The notes under the pieces were generated by a model. The model was not told where the DNA came from and searched no databases. It was given only the letters and a program-made list of their open reading frames with translations. A program made the position numbers and the translations under genes. Shown in pieces: positions 18,962 through 27,288 of a stretch of 64,000 nucleotides of DNA; within the stretch, counting starts at the first letter, position 1, and the number at the start of each line of letters is the position of its first letter. Source of the stretch: Larkinella rosea (GTDB lineage Bacteria; Bacteroidota; Bacteroidia; Cytophagales; Spirosomataceae). The stretch covers positions 993,941 through 1,057,940 of the forward strand of contig NZ_RQJO01000007.1 in assembly GCF_003858635.1 (NCBI RefSeq). The letters run 5' to 3'.

Positions 18962-18970
18962 ATGTAGACA

Positions 18971-19041
18971 GGAGATTTGAGATTAGAGATTACGGAACGA
19001 ACGGCTTAGTCTCTTGTCTCACATCTCATCTCTTTCTTCTC
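18971..19041. repeat. intergenic palindrome of GAGATTAGAGAT / CTCATCTC words
   Basis: GAGATTTGAGATTAGAGATT on one side faces AGTCTCTTGTCTCACATCTCATCTC on the other, forming an imperfect hairpin directly downstream of hppA and upstream of the strong terminator. It shows the same design as the other gene-end palindromes in the window. Confidence 0.5.
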
Positions 19042-19044
19042 ATT

Positions 19045-19089
19045 AAAAAACAGAAAACCCGCTCAAATTGAGCGGGTTTTCTGTTTTTT
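19045..19089. terminator. bidirectional terminator between hppA and rplY
   Basis: A 22-base arm (19045-19066) pairs perfectly with 19068-19089; the stem is GC-rich in the middle (CCCGCTC/GAGCGGG) and flanked by A6 and T6 runs, so it works for both converging transcripts. Confidence 0.92.
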
Positions 19090-19113
19090 AATCTATTAGC
19101 ATTAAAACCGGTC

Positions 19114-19677
19114 TTAAGCGGTTTTTCCACGCATCGAGCGCGGGATTTCGATACTGGCGATCGGCAGCAGCGGACCATCCAGAATCTCGACGCCTTCCAG
19201 TTGTACGGCACCTACTTTGATGGTTTTGCCCAAATCCAGGTCTTTCACGTTCACATCCACGTAGTCAGGAATCCGGTCGGCGGCTCCCTGTAGTTTCAGT
19301 TTGCGCAGTTTCTGGATCAATTTACCCCCTTTTTGTACACCGGGAGCTGTTCCTACGAAACGAATGGGTACTTCAACTTTAATATCTTTTCCTTCGATAA
19401 TTTCCAGGAAATCCGCGTGGATCAGCTGGTCATTTACCGGGTGGAATTGCGTATCCTGCAAAATGGCAACGTACTCATCGCCCTCGATGTTCAGCGTTAC
19501 TTCATACGCTTCAGGTGACGACAGCAGTTGACGGAACAGAATCGCCGGTGCGTAAAAATGAATTTGGCTTTTACCACCGTACAGCACTCCGGGCACATAA
19601 CCTTCGGCACGAAGAGCTTTTGACTCTGTCTTACCGAGATTCGCTCTGTTATACCCTACAATCTCGTGTTTTTTCAT
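19114..19677 (-). CDS. rplY: 50S ribosomal protein L25/general stress protein Ctc
   Basis: 187 residues of the long L25 (TL5/CTC) type: an N-terminal 5S-rRNA-binding domain (residues 1-92, with LRAEGYVPGVLYGG and HPVNDQLIHADFLEI) and a C-terminal beta domain (residues 95-180, IRFVGTAPGVQKGGKLIQ). It stabilises 5S rRNA in the large subunit. It lies downstream of prs on the same strand, a pairing common in bacteria, so both could be co-transcribed across the 111-base spacer. Confidence 0.95.
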   Translation of the reverse strand: MKKHEIVGYNRANLGKTESKALRAEGYVPGVLYGGKSQIHFYAPAILFRQLLSSPEAYEVTLNIEGDEYVAILQDTQFHPVNDQLIHADFLEIIEGKDIKVEVPIRFVGTAPGVQKGGKLIQKLRKLKLQGAADRIPDYVDVNVKDLDLGKTIKVGAVQLEGVEILDGPLLPIASIEIPRSMRGKTA

Positions 19678-19788
19678 TTTGATTTTTGATTAGATGTTAG
19701 AGAAGAGATTAGAGACGATAGACACTCAAAAATGACAGCATAGTAAGTTACCCTGTCTTTATTCTCTTGTCTATCCTCTTTACTCTCT
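19678..19788. repeat. low-complexity spacer between prs and rplY
   Basis: Contains GATTAGATGTTAGAGAAGAGATTAGAGACGATAGAC-type words on the rplY side and TTCTCTTGTCTATCCTCTTTACTCTC on the prs side, which pair imperfectly. Another member of the intergenic palindrome class; no gene is seen in it. Confidence 0.45.
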
Positions 19789-20730
19789 TTACGAATTTAT
19801 AAACAATGAACTAATAGATTCATGATCTCGAATGCGACCGATGGCCTTAGCGAACAAATCCGCCACGGTCAGCACTTTCACTTTCGGGCTTATCTGACGC
19901 ATCGGCAGGGTATCGGCAACCACCAATTCTTCCAGCACCGAGTTGGCAATGTTATCGTGCGCTTTGCCCGACATCACCGCGTGTGTACAAATGGCCCGCA
20001 CCGATTTTGCCCCTTTTTCCAGGATGATTTCAGCGGCTTTGCAAAGCGTGCCGCCGGTATCGATCAGGTCATCGACCAGCACGACGTTGGCGCCTTCCAC
20101 ATCCCCAATCACCTGCATTGACGCAATTTCGTTGGCGCGTTTGCGGTGTTTATCACACAACACGATGTCTGCGTTAAAATGCTTCGCAAACGTCCGGGCA
20201 CGGGCAGCTCCTCCCACATCCGGCGACGCGATCAGCAGATTGTCCAGATTCAGGCTCCGGATATACGGTACAAAAACCGATGTCCCCTCCAAATGGTCGA
20301 CCGGGAAATCAAAGAAGCCCTGAATCTGACCGGCGTGAAGGTCGATGGTCATCAGGCGATCGGCGCCCGCGGCTGCCAGCATGTTCGCAACCAGTTTGGC
20401 GGCAATGGCCACGCGCGGTTTGTCTTTCCGATCCTGCCGGGCATATCCAAAATACGGAATCACGACCGTCACGTAGTGAGCCGATGCCCGTCGGGCTGCG
20501 TCCACCATCAGCAATAATTCCATCAGGTTATCAGCCGGTGGATTCGTGGAATGGATCAAAAAAACGTCACACCCCCGTACCGACTCTTCATAACTCGGGG
20601 AGAGTTCTCCGTCGCTAAACTTCCGCAGGGTATAACCGCCCAAATCCTTGCCGTATTGGTGGGCAATTTTCTCTGCCAGGTACGTCGATTGACTACCTGA
20701 AAAAATCTTTACTGTATTGAGGGATGCCAT
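19789..20730 (-). CDS. prs: ribose-phosphate pyrophosphokinase
   Basis: 313 residues, the normal class I PRPP synthase length. The ATP-binding region HYVTVVIPYFGYARQDRK, the divalent-metal site DLHAGQIQGFFDFPVDHL and the PRPP loop VLVDDLIDTGGTL are all intact. The product feeds purine, pyrimidine, histidine, tryptophan and NAD synthesis. A TATTTTTG box lies 20 bases upstream of the start codon. Confidence 0.97.
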   Translation of the reverse strand: MASLNTVKIFSGSQSTYLAEKIAHQYGKDLGGYTLRKFSDGELSPSYEESVRGCDVFLIHSTNPPADNLMELLLMVDAARRASAHYVTVVIPYFGYARQDRKDKPRVAIAAKLVANMLAAAGADRLMTIDLHAGQIQGFFDFPVDHLEGTSVFVPYIRSLNLDNLLIASPDVGGAARARTFAKHFNADIVLCDKHRKRANEIASMQVIGDVEGANVVLVDDLIDTGGTLCKAAEIILEKGAKSVRAICTHAVMSGKAHDNIANSVLEELVVADTLPMRQISPKVKVLTVADLFAKAIGRIRDHESISSLFINS

Positions 20731-20749
20731 TCAGTGCCGAAAATTTCCG

Positions 20750-20757
20750 CAAAAATA
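20750..20757 (-). promoter_or_regulatory. candidate -7 box of prs
   Basis: Minus-strand TATTTTTG matches TAnnTTTG exactly, ending 20 bases before the prs ATG. No -33 TTG is visible at the usual spacing. Confidence 0.45.
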
Positions 20758-20851
20758 CGAATATTGTTTAATGAATGAGAAGACTATGGCAAAGTTTTAT
20801 TGTATCAAATTGACAATAAGATTATTACCATATAAAATTGACTTATCTGAA

Positions 20852-21430
20852 CTATACCTGATTCTTTTTAACGATAAAAAACCGCTCCACCACTTTTTGC
20901 TGCAAAACCGCACTGATCGTTGCCATAACGACTCCAATGCCAGCCCCCGCCAGAACGTCCAGCGGGTAATGAGCCCCCACATAAATACGGCTGTATGAGA
21001 CCAGAATTGCCCAGAGAAATGTCCATTTAATCCAGCTAAACCGCTTTCCAACCAGTAACCACAGGGCCATTGCCAGCGCAAAGGCATTGGCTGCGTGCGA
21101 CGACGCAAACCCGTAGGTTCCTCCGCACTCCAAAACCGGGTGAATGAGTTTTTGCAGAGCCGGTTCGTGGCAGGGCCGCAGCCGGAGCGTTAGCGGTTTC
21201 ATCACCGAAGATGCCATCTGGTCACTCAAGGTCACGGCAACAACCAGCGTCAGAATCAAGCCCGGCGCCTGTTTCCGATACTGAAAAATGAGCCAGCCAA
21301 TCAGCACGACGTAGAACGGAATCCACGAATTCCGCATCGTCACCCAAACCATCACCGGATCGAGCCAGGCAGTATACAAGCCGTTCAGCCAGAGAAACAG
21401 GTCCGTGTCGAGTTGATTGAGTCTTTCCAC
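20852..21430 (-). CDS. PAP2-family membrane phosphatase
   Basis: 192 residues with about five membrane helices. The three PAP2 catalytic blocks are present: KPLTLRLRPC (K-x6-RP), FASSHAANAF (PSGH block with the catalytic His) and SRIYVGAHYPLDVLAG (SR-x5-H-x3-D). Likely dephosphorylates undecaprenyl pyrophosphate or another lipid phosphate at the periplasmic face; the exact substrate is not visible. Confidence 0.88.
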   Translation of the reverse strand: MERLNQLDTDLFLWLNGLYTAWLDPVMVWVTMRNSWIPFYVVLIGWLIFQYRKQAPGLILTLVVAVTLSDQMASSVMKPLTLRLRPCHEPALQKLIHPVLECGGTYGFASSHAANAFALAMALWLLVGKRFSWIKWTFLWAILVSYSRIYVGAHYPLDVLAGAGIGVVMATISAVLQQKVVERFFIVKKNQV

Positions 21431-21448
21431 TTTTCATGGAGTGAAGGA

Positions 21449-21531
21449 GCGATTGAGAGATTGAATGAGTAGCCACGCAAGAACTTTGCCACCAGCGGAG
21501 CTATTCGCTCATCGAACAATCACTCAATCGC
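21449..21531. repeat. intergenic palindrome of GATTGAG/GAATGAG units
   Basis: GCGATTGAGAGATTGAATGAGTAGC (21449-21473) pairs imperfectly with 21500-21531, whose reverse complement reads GCGATTGAGTGATTG and ends GCGAATAGC. Located between trpS and the PAP2 gene, immediately after the trpS start side. Confidence 0.65.
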
Positions 21532-21533
21532 AA

Positions 21534-22508
21534 TTAATTATAGCCTAATTTTTCCCGGACGCGTTTGATGGTTTGGGAGGCAATGGCGCGGGCTTTTTCT
21601 TCGCCGAGCCGGAGTTCGTTTTCCAGCGCTTCCTCGTTTTCCATGTAATAAGTAAACAGCTCGCGGGGTTTGGCAAACTGACTGATGATCAGCTCGTACA
21701 GTTCTTTTTTGGCATGACCGTACCCGTAGCCGCCATTCAGGTAATTCTGGCGCATGGCTGCGACCTGCACCTCATCGGCCAGCAACGCGTAGAGTTTAAA
21801 GGTGATATCGTTATCCGGATTTTTGGGTTCCTCCAGGGGAGTCGAATCCGAGATGATCTTTTTGATCATTTTATATAACTCATTGGCAGGCAGAAAGATA
21901 TCGATGTAATTGTTGTACGATTTGCTCATTTTTTGCCCATCAATGCCCGGAATGGTCATGATTCGTTCGTCGATACGGGATTCGGGCAGTACGAAAATCT
22001 CCTCACCCACCCGGTGATTGAGGGCGCTGGCCATGTCGCGCGTCATTTCGACGTGTTGCTTCTGGTCTTTTCCCACCGGAACAATATCCGCATCGTACAG
22101 CAAAATATCGGCCGCCATCAAACACGGATACATAAACACCCCGGCATTTACGTCCGCCAGCCGATCGGCTTTATCCTTGAACGAATGCGCATTTGCCAGC
22201 ATCGGGTACGGCGTAAAGCAGTTCAGGTACCAGGCCAGCTCGGTGTGCTCGGCGACGTGCGATTGCCGCCAGAACGTATTTTTAGCCGTGTCGAGCCCGA
22301 AAGCCAGCCAGGCCGAAGCTACGGCGCGAATGTATTCCCGACGCAAACCGCCGTCTTTGATGGAGGTTAGGGAATGCAGGTCGGCAATGAAAAAAAAGGA
22401 TTCGTTGCCGGGTTGCTCCGAAAGTGCAATAGCGGGTTTGATAGCCCCCAGAATATTACCCAAATGCGGCCGCCCGCTGCTTTGAATACCGGTGAGTATG
22501 CGAGACAT
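21534..22508 (-). CDS. trpS: tryptophan--tRNA ligase
   Basis: 324 residues, the bacterial TrpRS size. Class I signatures are clear: the HIGH-like RPHLGNILG near residue 18 and KMSKSYNN near residue 194. ADILLYDADIVPVGKDQKQH is the family block that binds tryptophan. Cytosolic; charges tRNA-Trp. It is flanked on both sides by palindromic spacers and appears monocistronic. Confidence 0.97.
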   Translation of the reverse strand: MSRILTGIQSSGRPHLGNILGAIKPAIALSEQPGNESFFFIADLHSLTSIKDGGLRREYIRAVASAWLAFGLDTAKNTFWRQSHVAEHTELAWYLNCFTPYPMLANAHSFKDKADRLADVNAGVFMYPCLMAADILLYDADIVPVGKDQKQHVEMTRDMASALNHRVGEEIFVLPESRIDERIMTIPGIDGQKMSKSYNNYIDIFLPANELYKMIKKIISDSTPLEEPKNPDNDITFKLYALLADEVQVAAMRQNYLNGGYGYGHAKKELYELIISQFAKPRELFTYYMENEEALENELRLGEEKARAIASQTIKRVREKLGYN

Positions 22509-22522
22509 ATTTTTCTGAATGA

Positions 22523-22614
22523 GAGACTGAGTGAATGAGAGAATGAGTGAATAGCTTCGCCGGAATCCTGCTATCAGCGAAGCAATTCACTCAATTACTC
22601 ATTTACTCAATCGC
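22523..22614. repeat. intergenic palindrome of GAGTGAAT/GAATGAG units
   Basis: Arm 22523-22560 (GAGACTGAGTGAATGAGAG, then more of the same) and arm 22577-22614 pair over most of 38 positions, with GCTTCGC/GCGAAGC closing the stem around a 16-base loop. It lies between the divergent trpS and DUF2461 genes. Confidence 0.75.
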
Positions 22615-22645
22615 AATTGATTTCGCAAACTTCGGTATTTCTGGT

Positions 22646-22653
22646 TAGCTTTG
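22646..22653 (+). promoter_or_regulatory. candidate -7 box of the DUF2461 gene, near-leaderless
   Basis: TAGCTTTG fits TAnnTTTG and ends eight bases before the ATG at 22661. A transcript from it would have almost no leader, which is plausible where translation does not rely on Shine-Dalgarno pairing. Confidence 0.4.
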
Positions 22654-22660
22654 GAACTGT

Positions 22661-23371
22661 ATGAAGACGAAAAACGCACCGAATTCGCAGCTAACCGTTC
22701 AAACACTTGACTTTCTGCGCGATCTGGTTCAAAACAACAACCGCGAGTGGTTCCAGGCCAACCGAAACCGTTACGATTCGGCTAAATCCGAGTTTGAGGG
22801 GTTTGTCGCCCGCTTGCTGAAGGGAATCGAAACGTTTCAACCCCTGCCCAATACCGCCGTAAAGGATTGCATTTTCCGGATCAACCGAGACATCCGGTTT
22901 TCAAAAGACAAAGCCCCTTACAAAAAAAACCTGGCAGCTGCCGTGGGGCCGGGCGGGCGGCATTCGGGCCGGATCGACTTTTATTTCCATCTCCAGCCTG
23001 ACGGTGAAAGCTTTCTGGGAGCGGGCATGTGGCAGCCGACCCCGGCGCAACTGGCTAAATTCCGACAGGAGGTCGACTACAATGTGGACGAACTGAAAGA
23101 CATTATCGAAGCGCCGGATTTCAAGGCTTATTTTCCGGAAATTTCCGGAGAAACAATGAAAACATCGCCCAAAGGTTATTCCGCTGATCATCCGGAAATC
23201 GATTTACTGCGCAGAAAAGAGCTATTTTTCATTCACCGGTATTCGGACAAAGACGTTCTGAAACCGGATTTTGCCGACGAAGTGGTAAAGGGATGCCAGC
23301 TAATCAAACCGTATTCCGATTACCTGAACTACCTGTTTTACGACGAAAAAGACGAGACGATCAGTCTGTAA
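22661..23371 (+). CDS. DUF2461 domain-containing protein
   Basis: 236 residues of the DUF2461/TIGR02453 family of unknown function. Family blocks are visible: TLDFLRDLVQNNNREWF near the start, DCIFRINRDIRFSKDKAPYKKN in the middle, and a FYFHLQPDGESFLGAGMWQP segment. Cytosolic, no signal peptide. It converges with the DUF4332 gene across a 20-bp hairpin. No partner gene suggests a role. Confidence 0.88.
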   Translation: MKTKNAPNSQLTVQTLDFLRDLVQNNNREWFQANRNRYDSAKSEFEGFVARLLKGIETFQPLPNTAVKDCIFRINRDIRFSKDKAPYKKNLAAAVGPGGRHSGRIDFYFHLQPDGESFLGAGMWQPTPAQLAKFRQEVDYNVDELKDIIEAPDFKAYFPEISGETMKTSPKGYSADHPEIDLLRRKELFFIHRYSDKDVLKPDFADEVVKGCQLIKPYSDYLNYLFYDEKDETISL

Positions 23372-23374
23372 ATA

Positions 23375-23441
23375 AATGAAAAATGTAGAATGGTAAAAGG
23401 AATCGGGTCAATCCCACTTTGACCATTCTACATTTTTCATT
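23375..23441. terminator. hairpin between convergent genes, probable terminator
   Basis: 23375-23394 is the exact reverse complement of 23422-23441 (20 bp), with a 27-base loop. The stem begins 4 bases after the DUF2461 stop and ends 5 bases from the DUF4332 stop, and it has A/T-rich ends on both sides. Confidence 0.7.
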
Positions 23442-23445
23442 CAAA

Positions 23446-23853
23446 TTAATACTCCAATCCGGCCGGTAAATTTTTCGCCTGATTGATAAAATCGGTGATT
23501 TGCTCTACGGTGGGTGGTCGCTGCGTCAACTGCCGCACCTGATTAATTTCAAGGATTTTGGCCGCCAGATTTTCGGGATTACGATGAGCCAGTTCTTTCA
23601 CCGTATCGACCCCGGCTTCTTCCAGCAAATCGCTGTAAACACCGCCAATGCCGGAAATCCGGTTCAGATCCGCTCGATTGGCCAAATCTAAAATTACACT
23701 TGTTTCAACGCCAACGGCAGTCGCCAGTTGTTTGCGCCCCGAAGCGGTTTTAGCGGCTTCCAGCAATGCGTTGCTGTTGGTCAATCCCTGGGCTTTTAGT
23801 GCATCCGCCACCGAGTTGGTGATGCCTCTCAATTCTTGAACGGGTAAACTCAT
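23446..23853 (-). CDS. DUF4332 (helix-hairpin-helix) protein
   Basis: About 135 residues from MSLPVQELRGI; the open frame runs 21 codons further upstream without good family sequence. Two helix-hairpin-helix-like units are visible: ELRGITNSVADALKAQGLT and RISGIGGVYSDLLEEAGVDTV. This pattern fits DUF4332, related to the HhH modules of DNA-binding proteins. The function is unknown; it may bind nucleic acid or serve as an interaction module. Confidence 0.75.
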   Translation of the reverse strand: MSLPVQELRGITNSVADALKAQGLTNSNALLEAAKTASGRKQLATAVGVETSVILDLANRADLNRISGIGGVYSDLLEEAGVDTVKELAHRNPENLAAKILEINQVRQLTQRPPTVEQITDFINQAKNLPAGLEY

Positions 23854-23943
23854 TTTTCGTTTAGTTTTAGGAATACGAGTACCTATTTGAGACGTTTTTT
23901 TGTCAAAAAGTAACACGATCCCGAAAAGAAAACGTATCCGGTT

Positions 23944-26022
23944 TTACCACCGCACCGCCAGCTTCACTCCTCCCGTGATGTTCCGGCGCGGAGCGGCATT
24001 GTAATAGCGTCCGCCGAGGGCATTGAGGTCGTAGCCCAGGCTGTAGGTCTGGTCCAGCAGGTTGTCGCCACTGACGTACGCATCCAGTGCCCAATGTTTG
24101 CCGAGAGATTTCCGGAATCCGAGGGTTGCGTTCAGCATCCGGGCGATGTCGGACTTCACGGTATTGGCATCATCCAGCGGAAACTGATCGATGAATTGAT
24201 GTGTCGCGTGTGCGTACAAACCGACGCGCGTTTCGGCATCCAGTCCGGTTGAGACCACCAGCGGAGGCACGCCCGTTACCCGGTTTCCCGACGCATCCAC
24301 GGCGCCCTGCTGGTAATTCTTAAACCGGTAATTCGTAGCCGTCGTGCTGTTCCAGACCCGAACGGATTGCCAGAAACCGCCCGGTTTGGGAACCACGAGG
24401 TTATACGCCAACTGAACTTCCAGCCCTTTTTGATTGGTGGCTCCGGCATTGATGAAATATTCGGCTCCGCTTACCACCGATCGACGCACAATGGTCTGGC
24501 GCAGCCGAAACTGATAAGCCGCCACGTCGAACTGAAACCGGCTCAATTGCCCCCGCAAACCCACTTCCAGGTTGGTTCCTTTTTCTGGTTCCAGCGTCGA
24601 ATTGAACGTCCCCTCCGACGGCCGGACTTCCTGAATCGTTGGCGCCGAATAACCGGTGCTGATGCTCGCAAAAACTGAAACATATTCGCCGAGTTTCTTT
24701 AACAAAGCCACCCGTGGCAACCAAACTGGCTGAAAAGCACGCGGTTGAGCCACGATGGGCAGCACCGAAAACCGGGTAAAACCGTACGCAACCTCGTTTC
24801 GGCTTAGACCGGCGGTGGCAATGATTCCCAGCGGCAGCGTAGCTTCCAGTTGGGCAAAAATGACCGACTGCGACGCCCGAAGTTCGTCGTCAGCCTGGAG
24901 GGTATCGGGATTGCCCCGGCGATTGCCGTAGTTGCGGTCGACGGTGAAATTCTGCTGGTATTCGCCCCCGAAAACCAGTTGCGTCGGAACACCTTCTTCA
25001 ATCATCTGCCAGCGCGTAACCGTCCGTGCCCCTATTCCCTGATCGGCCCGTTTTTCGTAATTGGTAATGAACGGGTTATAGAAATCGGTGGTAGAACCAA
25101 AAATTACGGTGGTGTTCTGAATCCGGCTGTTCCAGCGGTATTGGTGTGAAAAACCCAGGTAACCGGTTTTTTGGTAAATACCCGCGTGCTGATCAACGCT
25201 GCCCGCGATGGCCGGGGTCGACGGACGTGCATTTCGTGGATTCGCTAAAAATTGAGTCCGGTTCAAACCGCCGGGCGTTTGGTACATCAGATCGGTATAC
25301 AGCCCCATCACCGAGACGGTTTGTTTCTCGTTCACGGCAAACGTTCCGCTTACCGACAGATTATCGCGGTACATCCGGCTGTTCTGACGATACCCGTCGG
25401 ATTGTAAATGACCGTAATTCAACGAAATAGCCGAGTTGTTTTTTCCCGTTTGAAACGAATAATTCTGGCCCGACAAACCGTATGCACCAGCCAGCGCTCC
25501 CACTTCAGCACGATTGGCCACTTCACCGCCTGAATTGGTCGGACCGGATAGCAAAACCGCTCCGCCCGTTCCGGCCCCGTATAAACTGCCCGAAGGACCT
25601 TTGATGACTTCCACCCGGCCAATCGACCGCACATCCAGCGCGTTCAGGTATGTAGTTCCACCCGCATCGGTGAGCGGTAATTCGTGCCAGTAAATCTTCA
25701 CATTCCGCACCCCAAACGGTGAACGAATCAGGCTACCCCGAATCGAAAGCCGGTAACTTCCGGGCGACCGTTCGTCCATCCGTACTCCCGGCAGGGTGTT
25801 AAATGCGGGGACAAGCGACGGTGTACCAAACCGCTGGGTCAGATCTTTCGCAGACAGCACATTCACCGAAGATGCGGTTTCGAGCAACGGCCGATTGGTT
25901 TCAAACCCCCGAACGGTTACTTCCGCCAGTTGAACGGAATCGGCCACCGAACGGCTGACAACTGGCTGCTGGGCATAGAGCGAAATTGGAACCAGAAGAA
26001 AGAGGAAACTGTATTTAGTCAT
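23944..26022 (-). CDS. TonB-dependent outer-membrane receptor
   Basis: 692 residues with a signal peptide (MTKYSFLFLLVPISLYAQ). A plug domain (residues about 45-160) includes LPGVRMDERSPGSYRLSIRG and GRVEVIKGPSGSLYGAGTGG, followed by a beta-barrel that ends in an aromatic-rich C-terminus (GGVKLAVRW). It lacks the carboxypeptidase-like N-terminal domain of SusC proteins and has no SusD partner, so it resembles a siderophore or metal-chelate receptor. It ends 91 bases from the DUF4332 start and no obvious regulator adjoins it. Confidence 0.9.
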   Translation of the reverse strand: MTKYSFLFLLVPISLYAQQPVVSRSVADSVQLAEVTVRGFETNRPLLETASSVNVLSAKDLTQRFGTPSLVPAFNTLPGVRMDERSPGSYRLSIRGSLIRSPFGVRNVKIYWHELPLTDAGGTTYLNALDVRSIGRVEVIKGPSGSLYGAGTGGAVLLSGPTNSGGEVANRAEVGALAGAYGLSGQNYSFQTGKNNSAISLNYGHLQSDGYRQNSRMYRDNLSVSGTFAVNEKQTVSVMGLYTDLMYQTPGGLNRTQFLANPRNARPSTPAIAGSVDQHAGIYQKTGYLGFSHQYRWNSRIQNTTVIFGSTTDFYNPFITNYEKRADQGIGARTVTRWQMIEEGVPTQLVFGGEYQQNFTVDRNYGNRRGNPDTLQADDELRASQSVIFAQLEATLPLGIIATAGLSRNEVAYGFTRFSVLPIVAQPRAFQPVWLPRVALLKKLGEYVSVFASISTGYSAPTIQEVRPSEGTFNSTLEPEKGTNLEVGLRGQLSRFQFDVAAYQFRLRQTIVRRSVVSGAEYFINAGATNQKGLEVQLAYNLVVPKPGGFWQSVRVWNSTTATNYRFKNYQQGAVDASGNRVTGVPPLVVSTGLDAETRVGLYAHATHQFIDQFPLDDANTVKSDIARMLNATLGFRKSLGKHWALDAYVSGDNLLDQTYSLGYDLNALGGRYYNAAPRRNITGGVKLAVRW

Positions 26023-26202
26023 GTTTTAACTTGGTTCAGGGAATTTTCAGTAAAACTAAGCGCCCAAAACGATTTTATACTCTTTAGCATCAACTAACCT
26101 CAATTCAACCCCAAAAGTGCGCGTTTCAATCAAGTCTGTATTGAGCGAACGGTTTTATACCACTTATTTTACCAAAAAATTATTATCCCCATTGTAAAGT
26201 AC

Positions 26203-27273
26203 GTGACAACGTTGGAAAGACCGAACGATCGATGGCTCCGCTGGATTGGAATCCCGCTGATTGTGCTGTTGGCGAATGTAATATACCTTAAAGAATACCA
26301 TGACAATCCGGTTTTGTACACCGGTTGGGTGTTTATTGGCATGGCCTACGTCACGCTGGCGTGGGAAGGTTCCGTGAGTTGGGTTGGGTTTGTCCGCAAA
26401 CAGTTCCCCGACGCCCGTAACGCTTTCCGTCGTATTGTTATAACGTTTACCGGTTACATCCTGTTAGCCATCGTCTGCCAATCGTTATTTATTTTCCTGA
26501 CCGACCTCAGCGGCCTGGCCATTATTCCCATCACTGCCCGGGTCTATCAGGCTTACATCGGAATCGGTATTTTTTGTTCCCTGATGCTGGGGACGACCTA
26601 CGAAATTATTTACTACCTGCACCAATACCGGCTGGCGGTCGCTGAGGCTGAGGCCGTTCAGAAGTCGCGGATTCAGGGCCAGTTCGATAGTTTAAAGAAT
26701 CAGGTAAATCCGCATTTTCTGTTCAACAGCCTTAATTCACTGTCGGCACTCATTTCTGAGGATAAGCAGCAGGCCAACAAATTTCTGGAGGAGATGTCGA
26801 GTGTTTACCGGTATCTGCTCCAATCCAACGATCGTAAAGTGGTAACGCTGCAAACGGAAATCAACTTCGTTCACTCCTTTTTTTACCTGTTAAAGGTGCG
26901 CTACGGGCGGGCCATCGAGCTTCAGATCAGCATCGAACCGTGTTTAATGGATTGTTATTTGCCGCCGTTCAGCCTCCAGACCTTGATTGAAAATGCCATT
27001 CGGTACAACGTCATCATGGTCGACCGGCCACTCCACATTACACTTTATGCTGAGTCGGCCGGAAAACCGGATTCGATTTCATTGCGAATTTCCAATAACA
27101 TTCAGCGGAAAACCCTACAGGTCAATAAGGAAGCGGGCAGTTTGACTCAATTAAGTGAGCGGTTTACGCTTTTACGTTTACCCCGTCCAGTGATCACTGA
27201 CGATGGCCGTCAGTTTAGCGTTCAGGTCCCGCTGATCGCAAAAGGTGCCGATTTTTTGGTAAATTTACCCTGA
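26203..27273 (+). CDS. LytS-type membrane sensor histidine kinase, degenerate ATP lid
   Basis: 356 residues: four predicted membrane helices, a coiled linker (about 140-165), then a His_kinase domain with NPHFLFNSLNSL (His171) and the ATPase N box QTLIENAIRYN. The usual G box of this family (GVGLANI...KY) reads AGSLTQLSERF here, so nucleotide binding may be weakened. The start is a GTG (26203). It is the first of three tandem paralogues that precede a LytTR regulator, with only 15 bases to the next gene, so they are probably one operon. It could be a scaffold or a regulatory partner in heterodimers with the intact kinases. Confidence 0.9.
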   Translation: MTTLERPNDRWLRWIGIPLIVLLANVIYLKEYHDNPVLYTGWVFIGMAYVTLAWEGSVSWVGFVRKQFPDARNAFRRIVITFTGYILLAIVCQSLFIFLTDLSGLAIIPITARVYQAYIGIGIFCSLMLGTTYEIIYYLHQYRLAVAEAEAVQKSRIQGQFDSLKNQVNPHFLFNSLNSLSALISEDKQQANKFLEEMSSVYRYLLQSNDRKVVTLQTEINFVHSFFYLLKVRYGRAIELQISIEPCLMDCYLPPFSLQTLIENAIRYNVIMVDRPLHITLYAESAGKPDSISLRISNNIQRKTLQVNKEAGSLTQLSERFTLLRLPRPVITDDGRQFSVQVPLIAKGADFLVNLP

Positions 27274-27288
27274 CTTTTTCGTACCGAT

